From contig MCFG01000143.1 in NCBI GenBank assembly GCA_002104895.1, positions 28,501 to 92,500 of the forward strand: a stretch of DNA of 64,000 nt. The letters run 5' to 3'. This document shows positions 45,003 to 55,406 of this stretch, one piece after another (position 1 is the first letter of the stretch; every line of letters begins with the position of its first letter). Source of the DNA: Anaeromyces robustus. Its lineage: Eukaryota; Neocallimastigomycota; Neocallimastigomycetes; Neocallimastigales; Neocallimastigaceae. The notes beneath the pieces were generated by a model that had not been told where the DNA came from, ran no database searches, and saw nothing but the letters and a program-made list of their open reading frames with translations. Position numbers and translations under genes: made by a program.

Positions 45003-46831
45003 TAATTGATTTAAGTGAATACATAGAAGAAATATTAAATAGTGATGATCATTCCAAAGATGTAGAAATAATTAAGAAACATAATTGTAAAGAATTCCCA
45101 ATTACGTCACAACAATTAGGTGTATATATTGATTCAATTAAAAATGAAAATACTACACTTTATAATATTCCATTATCATTTAAATTAAGTAAAAACGTCA
45201 ATATTGAAAAGATTAAAGAAGGATTTAATGAAATATTCCAAAATCAAGAAATTCTTAAAACAAAGTATTATTCTAAAGAAGTCAATGGAAAAGAAGAAAT
45301 ATATGGATTTATTGATGATGAATGTAATTTAGAATTTGAAGAATATAATTATGAAAATGCTTCATCATTTATTCGTCCATTTGATTTATCTAAAGCACCA
45401 TTAATTCATATTGGATTTATTGAAAACGACTATTTATTAATCGATACACATCATATTATTTCTGATGGTGCTACCTCATTAATTATCATGAATGAATTAA
45501 ATAAATATTATAATGAAGGAAATATTTCAGAATTGGAAATTCAATATAGTGATTATGCTATTAACATGAAAGAAAAACAAGATAATGGAATTTATGATAA
45601 ACAAATTGAATATTATAAAAATATGTTTAATACTGAATATGAAATAGCAAAAATTCCAGAAAAAGAAAAGGATGATAAATTAATAAATGATAAGAATTCC
45701 AATATGAATAGTTTTTGTTCGGAAATTATTGATGAATCAACATCTATTATAATAAATGAATTTATTAAAAAGTATGGAATTACTAAAACATCATTTTTCC
45801 TTACAATTTATGGATTTGTATTATCTAAATATAGTAGTCAAGATATTATATATACTTCAGTAATTAATGCTAATAGAAGTAATCATTATATTGAAAATAT
45901 GATAGGTATGTTTGTAAGTACTTTACCAATACTATTAAAATATGAAAATGAAAATAATTCATTTACAGATATAATAAAAAGAAATATGAATACATTAATT
46001 GAAATATTTAGTAATCAAAATATTTCTTTAGCAGAATTAAATAAAACATTAAAATTGAAAAAAATTAATAATTTATTTATTTTCCAACCTAAAGTATCAA
46101 TTGATGAATCAAATATAATAGAGAATTCTGTATTCAGCAGTGATGCAACTGATGATGAATTTGAAATAGTTAATAATAAAACTGTTGTTTCTAAATTTGA
46201 TATTGAATTTGGTATTATCGAAAAAGAAAATGAATATTTAATTTCCATTCAATATGATAATTCATTATATGATAATGAAATTATTGAAAATATAATTGAT
46301 AGTTATATTGAAGTAACTAAAAATATAAATAGTTTTTCATATAGTATTAAAAATATTGAATATATTGCAGTAAATGAAAAAGAAATGATTATTAATAAAT
46401 TCAATTCAGAAGTTAATGTTGAAGATTGTGATAAATTATATCATGAAGAATTTATTAATATCGTTAAACAATGTCCTGATAAATGTGCCATAGTTTATAA
46501 TGATTTAAGAATTAATTATAAAGAATTGAATGAAATGAGTAATTCATTAGGTCATTATATTAGAGAAAATGGTATTGGAAGAAATGATATTATTCCAATT
46601 ATAAGTGATCGTTCTCCATACTATATTATTAGTATGATTTCAATTTCTAAAGCAGGTGGAGCCTTCTTACCAATTGATCCAAAATTACCTATTGAACGTA
46701 TTCAATTGATTTTAGAAGAAATTAAACCAAAAATGATTTTATATAGTAATAATTCAAACTTTAAAGAATTTATAAGACCTTATGATATTACCAAAGATTT
46801 ATTAATAAGAGTAGTATTATTGAATATTTGA
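45003..46831 (+). CDS. NRPS piece 10: C7 and truncated A7
   Basis: Open frame from about 45003 without an ATG until 45488. C7 has THHIISDG near 45450 and the usual C-domain tail. A7 begins normally (about 46430) to SKAGGAFLPIDPKLP and ILYSNN. At about 46755 it jumps straight into a C-domain phrase (FKEFIRPYDITKDLLIRV), so the rest of A7, a T domain and the start of the next C domain are missing. Confidence 0.8.
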
Positions 46832-48138
46832 ATATATTAATTGTGGATATAAATCATATTATTGGAGATGGCTATTCACACGGAATTCTTAGAAAAGAAA
46901 TGTTTGATTTAATTAAAGGTGAAGAATTGAAAGAACTTCCAATACAATATAGTGATTATGCTATTAAATATGATGAAGAAATAAATTCTGAAAGAGTCTT
47001 AAATCAAATGAAATATTATGAAAATTTATTTAATAAACTAATCAATACCAATTATTTAAATAAAAAAGAAAATCAAAATACTACTGAAAATATTATCGAT
47101 AAGAAGACCAATGAAGCTAAGATAAAAGTCATAGATACTGATAAAGAAGCATATGATAATATTAATGCCATAGTAAAGAAATATAATATATCAAAGACGG
47201 CATATTTCGTAACTATTTATAGTTTAATTTTATCTATATATTCAGGAGAAAAGGAATTATTATATTGTGTTGTCAATTCTAATCGTTCAAATGAATATAC
47301 CGAAAATTTAATTGGTCTTTTTGCAAAATTTGTTCCAGTATTAATTTCTATAGATAATATGAATTTAATAGATTTAATTAAAAAATCTATGGATGATTTA
47401 TTAACCCTATTCAATAATGATGTTCCATTCTTAAAATTTAATATTCCAAAACCAAATCTTTATTACCAATTTAATCCATTTGGATTACATATGGAAGATA
47501 ATAAAGATATTATGAATATTATAGAAGATTTAAGTACAGAAGATATTAATGAATTATTTGGAACCGAAGATTCAACCCCAAAAATCAATAAATCAGAATA
47601 TGATATGGAATTAATCATCAGTGAACTGAAAGATTCTTATAAAATTGGATTTATTTATAAATCCAGTTTAATAAATGAAAATGACATCAATGAAATTATT
47701 AATAACTTTTTACAATTTATTAAAAATGAAGAATTTTTAGTTCAAGATATTGAAAAAATATCACAAAATTACATAAAGAATAAAAATTTAATTGAAAGTA
47801 AAAATATTCATAATATAGATATTGAAAACAATAAAAACGATATCGATATTAATGAAATAAGTACTGATCATCATAAACCTATCGAAAATAACGAAGGTAA
47901 AAATAATGAAATTCAGAAAACTAATGAAAAAAACAAGGATAATAATCACGATAATAAAGAAAAAAATAAAGATAATAATCACGATAATAAAGAAAAAAAC
48001 AAAGATAATAATCACGATAATAAAGAAAAAAACAAAGATAATAATCACGATAATAAGAATAATAAAAAAAGTAAAAGTAAATTTAAAGCATTTACTAAAA
48101 ATTGGAGAAAATCCTTAAATAAATTCATAAAAAAGTAA
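46828..48138 (+). CDS. NRPS piece 11: terminal C-like domain with repetitive basic tail
   Basis: Begins inside a condensation-type domain whose motif reads NHIIGDG (46852-46872): the first His is Asn, the catalytic second His is kept. After about 310 residues a hydrophilic tail carries four copies of KDNNHDNKEKN (33-bp unit, 47935-48057). A Lys-rich end follows (FKAFTKNWRKSLNKFIKK) that looks amphipathic. No thioesterase, reductase or epimerase follows. Terminal C-like domains can release products by cyclisation in fungal NRPSs, but whether that applies here is open. The listed start is a TTG, not a natural start. Confidence 0.8.
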   Translation: MNILIVDINHIIGDGYSHGILRKEMFDLIKGEELKELPIQYSDYAIKYDEEINSERVLNQMKYYENLFNKLINTNYLNKKENQNTTENIIDKKTNEAKIKVIDTDKEAYDNINAIVKKYNISKTAYFVTIYSLILSIYSGEKELLYCVVNSNRSNEYTENLIGLFAKFVPVLISIDNMNLIDLIKKSMDDLLTLFNNDVPFLKFNIPKPNLYYQFNPFGLHMEDNKDIMNIIEDLSTEDINELFGTEDSTPKINKSEYDMELIISELKDSYKIGFIYKSSLINENDINEIINNFLQFIKNEEFLVQDIEKISQNYIKNKNLIESKNIHNIDIENNKNDIDINEISTDHHKPIENNEGKNNEIQKTNEKNKDNNHDNKEKNKDNNHDNKEKNKDNNHDNKEKNKDNNHDNKNNKKSKSKFKAFTKNWRKSLNKFIKK

Positions 48139-48335
48139 TTTTAAAAAAATAAAACAGTCTATGAAGAAAAAAAAATACATAAAATACATAAATATATAAA
48201 ACATTAATATTATTATATTTTTTAACATTGCTTAAATAAATTCATAAAAAAGCAATTTTAAAAAATAAAATAATAAATGAAGAAAAAAATACATAAATAT
48301 ATAAAACATTAATATTATATATTTAATATTGATTA
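48115..48335 (+). repeat. Tandem duplication of the NRPS 3' end
   Basis: The last codons and 3' flank (about 48115-48215) recur at about 48233-48330, with the same ttaaataaattcataaaaaa phrase. In the second copy the position of the stop codon reads caa. AT-rich filler follows to about 48560. Confidence 0.7.
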
Positions 48336-48660
48336 AATAATTCCATATCTCATAAATGAAATAATAAATAAATAAAATAAATAACAAAAAATTATAAAAA
48401 TAAAAATTAAAATAAAAAAATAAAATATAAAATAATAATAAAAATAATAAATAAAAATAATAAATAAATAAATAAAAAGAATAAATAATTAAATAAATAA
48501 AAAATAATAAATAAATAAATAAATAAAAATAATAATAAATAAAAAACATAAATAATATTGATTTTTTTTTGTTCTAAGGTTTTTAATTCTACTTCAGTAA
48601 TATTTATATTTGAATTGTTTTATTTTAATCTTGATGATTTAATAAATATTTAACTTTAAA

Positions 48661-49060
48661 TTAAATTGCGAATTCTTTGTTTATTTTCTTTGTTGTTTCA
48701 CAAATGTAAACTTGATTCTCTGGATTATTGATTATATAAACATCATATACACATACTGAAAAACAATCACTATGACAAAGGTCAATTGTACAAATTTATT
48801 TTTTAAAAGTTTTTTTTTTTTGTTAAAAGATAATACTATAATCTTTTTATTAGGGTTTTCGTTATTTATCATATAAATACTGTAAAACTCTTAAAAACAA
48901 TTTTCAACTAAATTGTGGGAAACAAGTGATTTGGATACAATAATCATTTTTATGGCAATAATAATTATATTGATATACTATAAATTGTTCACTAGTTTTA
49001 GTTTCTGAATATGATGATAGTTCATCTGAACTATCATCAGGGCGTACATAACTTTCTTTA
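48661..49060 (-). pseudogene. Remnant of a small Cys-rich protein gene
   Basis: Two minus-strand coding-like blocks. 49060-48900 reads DDSSDELSSYSETKTSEQFI, then YYCHKNDYCIQITCFPQFS. 48795-48661 reads TIDLCHSDCFSVCVYDVYII, then NNPENQVYICETTKKIN, ending at TAA 48661-48663. About seven Cys residues suggest a secreted disulfide-rich protein. The blocks are separated by about 100 bp of non-coding sequence that could be an intron or decay. I do not recognise the family. Confidence 0.35.
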
Positions 49061-49654
49061 CTTATATATTTAGTTATTTAATCATTTAAATTTATAATTA
49101 TTAATGGTGAAATGTAATAATATAGGTAATTATTGAGAATAGTATAATAAATAATAGAATATAGTAAATATTGAGTTAAAAAAAATTTGTAAAGTATATA
49201 TATAAAAATAAAATATATATTTCAGTGAATATTTTTTTATATAATTTGAAAAGTATTAATTGAATGTAAGTATATATGTATATTATTATTATTATAAAAT
49301 TAAATAAATATAATAGTATTTAATATTGATAAAAATTATATATTAAATCGATAATTTATTAACACACTATTAATATATATAATAACTGTTATATATTAAG
49401 AGTATGAATGGAGTATCTATTTTAACATGTGTATATCTAAAGTGATATACAAGTTTTTAATGAAATATATAAAAAAAAAATACTTATAGACATAAATGAT
49501 ATTTTTTAAATTTTCTTTTAAACATAAATATTAATAACCTAAATAATCTAACCCTTATAAAAGATTTAATAAATAGTAATCTGGAATTATTTAATTATTA
49601 CTATTTTTAATGATTTCAATATTTTTTAAGGTACATTCACTGGTTATTATTTCT

Positions 49655-49905
49655 TCTTTGTATTTACAATTAAAGAATTTTCATAGATTTCTTTAATGTT
49701 CAATTTAATTTTAATTATTATTTCTTTTTTAATATAGAAATCTCTTACTAATTAACCGTAATCATTTGTTTTATCAATTTCATTTATAATTTCATTTATA
49801 TTAATATTAAATAATTAACTAAATAAATAAACATACACTTTTTTTCAATTTCTGTTTTTAATGAAATATATTCCTCTTTAATTAAATTATGGACAATAAA
49901 TTTAG
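49655..49905 (-). pseudogene. Reversed NRPS scrap (T domain and end of an A domain)
   Basis: The plus-strand words aaagaattttcatagattt, ttcattaatattaaataa-like text, and tttctgtttttaatgaaat with aatatattcctctttaattaa parallel the leftward NRPS at 370-600 and 3600-3830, which encode the stretch from the A-domain end through the T domain. The serine block is degraded and many stops are present. It is the only trace of a third NRPS copy in the window, with orientation opposite to the adjacent locus. Confidence 0.6.
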
Positions 49906-51780
49906 TCAATGCTTTTTATCATATACCAAAAAATGTTCACTCATTATTCTAAGATTAAAAAATAGTAAATAATTACAGAAAAATATTTATTATTACTTAG
50001 AACAATGATTTTAAAAAATGTAACAATGGAAAAAAAAATATATAATATACTAATGATTAATTAATCATTTATTAAATAAATTTTTTAATTAATTTTCTAC
50101 AAATCAAGATTTAAATAATTAAATATTTTTAAAAATTTAATATGTAATATTTAATAAAAGAAAATTTAATTTAAAAAAAAATAATAGGAATAATAATCAG
50201 TAAACGACAACAGCCGTAACAAGATAAATAACAAAAAAAATAATAAATAAAATAAAAAATAAATAATGATAACATAATAAACAATAATAAAAACAAATAA
50301 TTAAATAATAATAACAAAGAAATAGATCAAGAAAAAAAAACATTATAATGCTTTTATTGAAACACTTTAAATATAATAAATTTGATGATATTTTTATAAT
50401 TTGATGATATTTTTATAATTTGATGATATTTTTATAATTTGATGATATTTTTATTTATTTTTTTTTTATATTGTTACCTATATTTTACACTATTAATTTA
50501 ATGATATTCATATTTGTATCATTATTTTTTACTAATTAAATTACTTCCATTACTTTATTATAAATAAATCATTTTTGGTATATGGTAAAAAGAATTATAA
50601 ATGTTTCACCTTTCTTTCATAAATTAAGTTTATATAAAACAGAAAATTTTTTTTAATAAATATTTTTTAACTTTAAAAAATTTTTAATTCAAAGAATCAT
50701 CTTTAATTTAATAAACCAATAAAAATTAGTTTTTGATTTTAAAGAAAAATTTGGTTTAAAACTATTATTATTTGTACTTTAAAATGTATGATTCATTATT
50801 AAATACATAAAATCCATATAATTTATAAAAAATTTTAATTTAAAAAACCAATAAAATTAGTTCTTGATTTAAAAAAAAAATTGTTTAAAATGATTATTAT
50901 TTGTACTTTAAAATGTATGATTCATTATTAAATATATATAATTTATAAAAAAAATTTTTTTGAACATATTATTTATATAATATTATATAATAATCATTAA
51001 TAAAAGCGTAATAAATGTTTTTATATAATAATACTAAAAATAATAATAATTGTGATAATAAAAAAAAAAGGTCTAAATTATAATTGAGAGGTTTCCTTGG
51101 TAAACATTATTAAATTAGTGTTTAAAGTACATCTTAAATGTATGAGAATTACCAAAGGGAGTTGACATCGAAATAGTAAAACAAAGAATTATTTTTATTC
51201 ATATCATTTTTCATCTAATTTAGCTACTTGTATGAATAAAATAAGTTTTATAAATATTAGTAAAACCAATCAAGAATTTACATAGTGAGTTAAAGAAAAA
51301 AAAATTTTTTTTGAAATACACGCTAATAGATTTAATTTTTTTTAAAAATAAATACTAATAATAAATAATAATAAATAATAATAATAAATAAATCATAATA
51401 ATAATAAATAGTAATAATAATAGATAATAATATGATCTTAAATATTATATGATCCTAAATAAATAAATTTTTTTAATGTAAAAATTAAATTAAATTAAAT
51501 TAAAATTAGAATTATTAAAAAATAAAAAAATTATTGGCATCCTAAACGAATTAAAAATGTTTTAAATAATTTTTATGATATCAATACTAGTAGTAATAGT
51601 AGTAGTGTAAGTTGTAGGTAATAAATGAATAAATGAATTTTTTTTAAAAAAAAATAAGAATACTTTTTATTTATTTATTTTAAAATAATACAAAATTTTT
51701 ATAAATACATTAAAATAATTGATAACACGTCACGAAATATATGATGATGATTACTATTGTCGTGGAAAATAATTATTATT
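49906..51780. other. AT-rich intergenic DNA with local repeats
   Basis: Four copies of a 19-bp unit (tttgatgatatttttataa, about 50379-50456). A direct duplication of about 120 bp (about 50707-50830 and 50835-50955, sharing gtactttaaaatgtatgatt). A short inverted repeat around 51094-51158 (ccttggtaa / ttaccaaagg). No gene recognised. Confidence 0.6.
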
Positions 51781-52095
51781 TTTTTATTTTTTTTTTATTT
51801 AAATAATAAATCATCCAAATTTTCTTGAACATCCCAACAACTTAAATATTTAAACACAATTTTCCATTCTGAAATCAACAAAAACTATCACAGTATTTCC
51901 GGAGGAACAACATGAATAACCAGTTTTAATGTAACAATCTGAAGTAAATTTAACAATAGATGTAGGTGTTACTGAAATAGTATTGGTAGGATCAATCATA
52001 TCTCACCATTGTCTATTTTCCTCACCCTATTTTCCATTTTCATCAATTTCAATGGCCTTAGTATTTTGATCAGAACAACATAGATAACCTAAATA
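51780..52095 (-). pseudogene. Decayed fungal dockerin (CBM10-like) pair, C-terminal gene remnant
   Basis: Minus-strand translation gives GYLCCSDQNTKAIEIDENGK, then GEENRQW, a linker rich in Thr/Ser/Pro, and a second SDCYIKTGYSCCSSGNTVIV block. This repeats the C...GY.CC...D.DG.WG.EN..WC pattern of the docking domains that attach secreted carbohydrate-active enzymes to gut-fungal cellulosomes. Conserved Trp and Cys positions have become stops, so it is dead. The catalytic part of the enzyme is not present upstream, so its substrate is unknown. Confidence 0.6.
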
Positions 52096-52099
52096 TTAA

Positions 52100-52580
52100 A
52101 AATAGCAATTAGATGAAGTGGGTTTAATATTATTAAATATTTATAATATTATTAATATATGTTATAAACTATGTTATTTATGTTATAAACATTAATAATA
52201 ATTAAAAAAAATATTAATTATAAATATAATAATTATTATTATATTTATAATAATATATTAGAATATATATTTTAATAAAAATTAATATACAATAGAATAT
52301 AAACTAATAAATTAATAATAAAAGTATAATAATTTAAAATAAGAAAATTTAAATAATAAAATATCAATAATAAAATAATTATTATAAATATAATAATATA
52401 TAATATATAATTGTAATAAGATAAAAATTAATATATATTTGAATCCTATTCAAATATACAACAAATATGTTGCTACACATATTTATTTTATATCATAGGA
52501 TAGGTCTATATAAAAAAATTATATTAGTATTTAATATTAATAAAATTTTTAAATAATACTTTTAGTTTTAATAAAGATTA
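52100..52580. other. AT-rich intergenic DNA, no gene seen
   Basis: Only low-complexity sequence, with a small foldback (caaatataca...tgttgctacacatattt) near 52455-52490. Confidence 0.4.
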
Positions 52581-52582
52581 AA

Positions 52583-53793
52583 ATGAGTGGAAATAGTTTA
52601 AATAAAGAAGAAAAAATTTTAAAAAGGTAAATAATGAAAAAAAAAAATAGAAAATGAAAAATTAATTGTTGAAATAAATCCTAAATTGATATTGCTTTTA
52701 AGAGCTTATTTATTAATAATAAAAAAATGATGATGAATTTTTTAAACAATATTTTTGATTCTGAAATTATAATTGATGATCTAGAATATAAGAATATTGA
52801 AATAGTTCCAGTGTTAGCAACAAATGCAATTGTTAATAATACAGACAATGAAAGCTCTGAAAATTCTGAAGATACAACTAACAAAAATAAAATTGGAAAA
52901 TTAGGAAAGATGGATACATTATTAGCGATTCAAAATAAAAATTTTAAAAGAAAAAGAAAATTTGAAGAAATCAAAAATCATCAAAGTATTTTGATGACAG
53001 CAAAAACAAATCATAATAAATTAGTAAATATTGAAATTCAATTCAATAAAACTGGTCATATGTCTAAAAGATCTTTGTATTATTCCTCTGGAATAATTCT
53101 TCATTCTTTACCACAAGGAAGGTCGTATGGTGAGATACCAGATGTAATCATGATCAATTTATTAAATTATAATTTATTTAAAAATATGAATAAACATCAC
53201 TGGCATTTTGAATTAAAAGAAAGGGAGACAAATGAAGGGGAAGGTTTTAAAGATTTGTTAAATATTCATTTTTTTGAATTACAAAAGTATATGAATAGTG
53301 ATCAGGAAGAATTAGAAAATAAATTTACATGTTTTTTTTTTAAATGATCCTAATAATAAATATTTTAGAAATAAAGAAACACCAGCAATATTTAAAGAAG
53401 CAAGGGAAAATTATTAACTTTGAAAGGAGACGACAATTTCTATCAAGTATATTTACAAAGAGAAAAAAATTTATACGATTTAGTAGCAGCAAGAGAAGAA
53501 GGTGAAGCGGAAAGTGAAATTAAAGGTGAAGTTAAAGGTGAAGAAAAAAAAATTTTGAAATAGCAGTAAAAATGATATTGAAAAAATCAAAAGAAGATTT
53601 TATAGAATATTGTACAGGATTACCTGAAACTGAAATAAACATTCTAAAAGAATTTATGAAGGAGCCAAATTATCAAATTGATGTTTTAAAATCACAATTA
53701 AATTTAAAGATTGATGAAGACAAGATACATGAGATTATTGAGAATTGTAAAGTAAATGATGAAGATGGAGAAATAAAAAAAAGAAAAACATAA
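52583..53793 (+). pseudogene. Rpn-type PD-(D/E)XK nuclease, frame-broken copy 2
   Basis: Begins with MSGNSLNKEEKILKR at 52583. The conserved N-terminal block (FDIAFKSLFINN-like) is read in a shifted frame at about 52682-52725. The core 52727-53347 has NKLVNIEIQF, YYSSGIILHSLPQG and PDVIMINLLNYNLF. Fragments LNDPNNKYF and a Lys/Glu-rich tail follow, and 53572-53793 is the C-terminal piece. At least four frame breaks. The expected catalytic Asp before AKTN is not seen (SILMTAKTNH). Diverged from copy 1 at 21-22 kb, so not a recent duplicate. Confidence 0.7.
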
Positions 53794-53799
53794 TAAATT

Positions 53800-54235
53800 A
53801 TGATAATATACTGAATAATATATATTTTTTAAATAAATATATATATATATATTTATTATTGTATATTTTTAATGTAATAATAGTTTATGTAAAATTAATG
53901 TATTAATTATTGAGATAATATTAATTAATAATTAAATAAAATAAATAAATAAATTTAATTTTAAATAATTTTTTTTTAATTATAAATATTTTTAAAATTT
54001 TATTTTTATTATTATTTTATTATTTTTCTTAAAAAAAAAAGCATTCTATGTATAAATAGATAGTTTTTTTTTATTAAGGTATATTAAAACATAATCAATA
54101 TTATTTAAATATTTTGATAAATTTTAATTAATATATAACTACAAACTTATTACTGTAACAAATTGTAATTAGAAGTTTATAATTATAATTTTTTTTTTTT
54201 TAAAAAAAAAAGGTCAAAATTTATTGTAAATTAAA
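53800..54235. other. AT-rich spacer, no gene seen
   Basis: TA microsatellite near 53838-53852 and poly-A/T runs only. Confidence 0.4.
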
Positions 54236-54712
54236 TAATATTATAATTTATGATGATAATATAGATTATATTTGTTCAAAATGTGGAACATTATTGGATG
54301 AATCTTTAAATCAATTGAATTTAATAGAAACAGGATTACCTTATAAAGAAAATAATGATTTTGGTTTATATGTGAAATCTGGAGAATATTAGTTATTTCA
54401 GAAGTTGGTTTAGTTGGTTCTGATTCATATTATATTAGAAAGAAAAAGATAATATATATTTTTTATGGAAATTTAATTTTGAAATTTCTAATTTAGTTAT
54501 CTATAAAATATTTATTTGAATAAATATAAAATTTATCATATTTTAATATTAATATTTTAAATTTATTCAAATAATATATTTATTATTTTTTTTTTAAAAA
54601 ATTAATATAAATCTTGTCTTACTTTAAAATAGAGGCATTTGGAAAGAATTATTTGAAATTATTGCTTGATCAAATAAATATCATATATTATTTACTGATG
54701 GTTAGAATATAA
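54236..54712 (+). pseudogene. Unidentified gene remnant with a CxxC motif
   Basis: 54245-54392 is open (DDNIDYICSKCGTLLDESLN, then QLNLIETGLPYKENNDFGLY, to a TAG). Scraps EVGLVGSDSYYIRKKK (about 54402-54450) and RGIWKELFEII...NKYHILFTDG (about 54632-54706) read like later exons or frames of the same protein. The CSKCG pair could bind zinc. Stops and missing starts mean it is broken. I do not recognise the family. Confidence 0.35.
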
Positions 54713-54764
54713 AAATATCAGAAATTTAAAAAATATTAATAATATTTATATATTCTAACCATCA
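54696..54764. repeat. Foldback repeat with perfect 14-bp arms
   Basis: tgatggttagaata at 54696-54709 and its reverse complement at 54751-54764, separated by 41 bp. The left arm overlaps the end of the coding-like scrap (FTDG). Confidence 0.8.
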
Positions 54765-54769
54765 ATTTA

Positions 54770-55400
54770 TTCATTATATTTTTTATTAATTTTTACCTTT
54801 TTTTTGTTTTTTTTTTTATGTATTTATCATTTTTTTTCCTTTTTTTTCTATTATTTAATTTTATATATTTATATTCTGACTTGTATTTTTGTTTTTTTTT
54901 ATGTTTTTATATTCTGACTTGTATTTTTGGTTGGATTTTTATTATTAAATTATACTAATTAATTATAAAAAATATTTTATTTCTTTTTTAATATTATACC
55001 GTTATCGAAAAAAAATATAATTTAAATATAATTATTAAATATTTTATTATTAAATAATTTTTATAATAAAATCTATTAATTATTATAAAAACATCTTGTT
55101 TTATTTATTTGATATATTTAATATAATAGAAATATTTACAAAAATAATAAAATATTATGCAAATTCAAATAATATCTTATTCACTTATTTTAATTTAACA
55201 TTTTTAAATTTATTTTTATTTTTTTTGGTTTATCCTTATATAATAATTTTGTTTATACTTTTTTTTTTCTTTTTTATTTATTTATAATTACTAAATAAAA
55301 GATAAAAAGGAATTTAGAAAATATATATATTAAAATGAAAAGTTAATTAATTATATAAAAATTATTAGTTTTTATTTTGAAAGGTATTTAAATAGTTAAA
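54770..55400. other. AT-rich spacer
   Basis: Contains a short direct repeat (atattctgacttgtattttt at about 54871 and 54909). The hydrophobic frame at 55096-55287 looks like low-complexity AT sequence, and I do not support it as a gene. Confidence 0.4.
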
Positions 55401-55406
55401 TAAAAA

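Larger units (their letters stand above)
26814..48138 (+). pseudogene. Seven-module NRPS locus, interrupted (whole locus)
   Basis: Domain order by eye: C1-A1-T1-C2-A2-T2-C3-A3-T3-C4-A4(cut)-C5(half)-A5-T5-C6-A6-T6-C7-A7(cut)-C8-tail. The frame is broken about ten times: three single-codon stops (31646, 32162, 41274), several small indels, and two larger losses (near 39160 and 46750) that remove domain parts. Each piece stays conserved outside the breaks, so silencing is recent, or the AT-rich assembly holds errors. Breaks fall inside conserved coding blocks and lack intron features. No thioesterase or reductase release domain is seen. Homologous to the leftward NRPS. Confidence 0.75.

Noticed and set aside
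36157-47414. Minus-strand frames inside the rightward NRPS (for example 36157-36519, 47217-47414, 47788-48048)
   Set aside because: Antisense shadows of conserved NRPS domains or of the KDNNHDNKEKN repeat; no independent features.
26814-48138. Introns explaining the NRPS interruptions
   Set aside because: At each small break the sister modules show continuous coding on both sides and the intervening bases are too few or are themselves coding. The cttgcag before 28382 looks like an acceptor but encodes part of the conserved AVLAVMKAGG block.
48232-48549. 105-codon Tyr/Phe-rich minus-strand frame
   Set aside because: Pure low-complexity AT repeat; looks like a membrane protein only through base composition.
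55096-55287. 63-codon hydrophobic frame
   Set aside because: Phe/Leu/Ile strings from T-rich DNA; no start context, neighbours or conserved motif.
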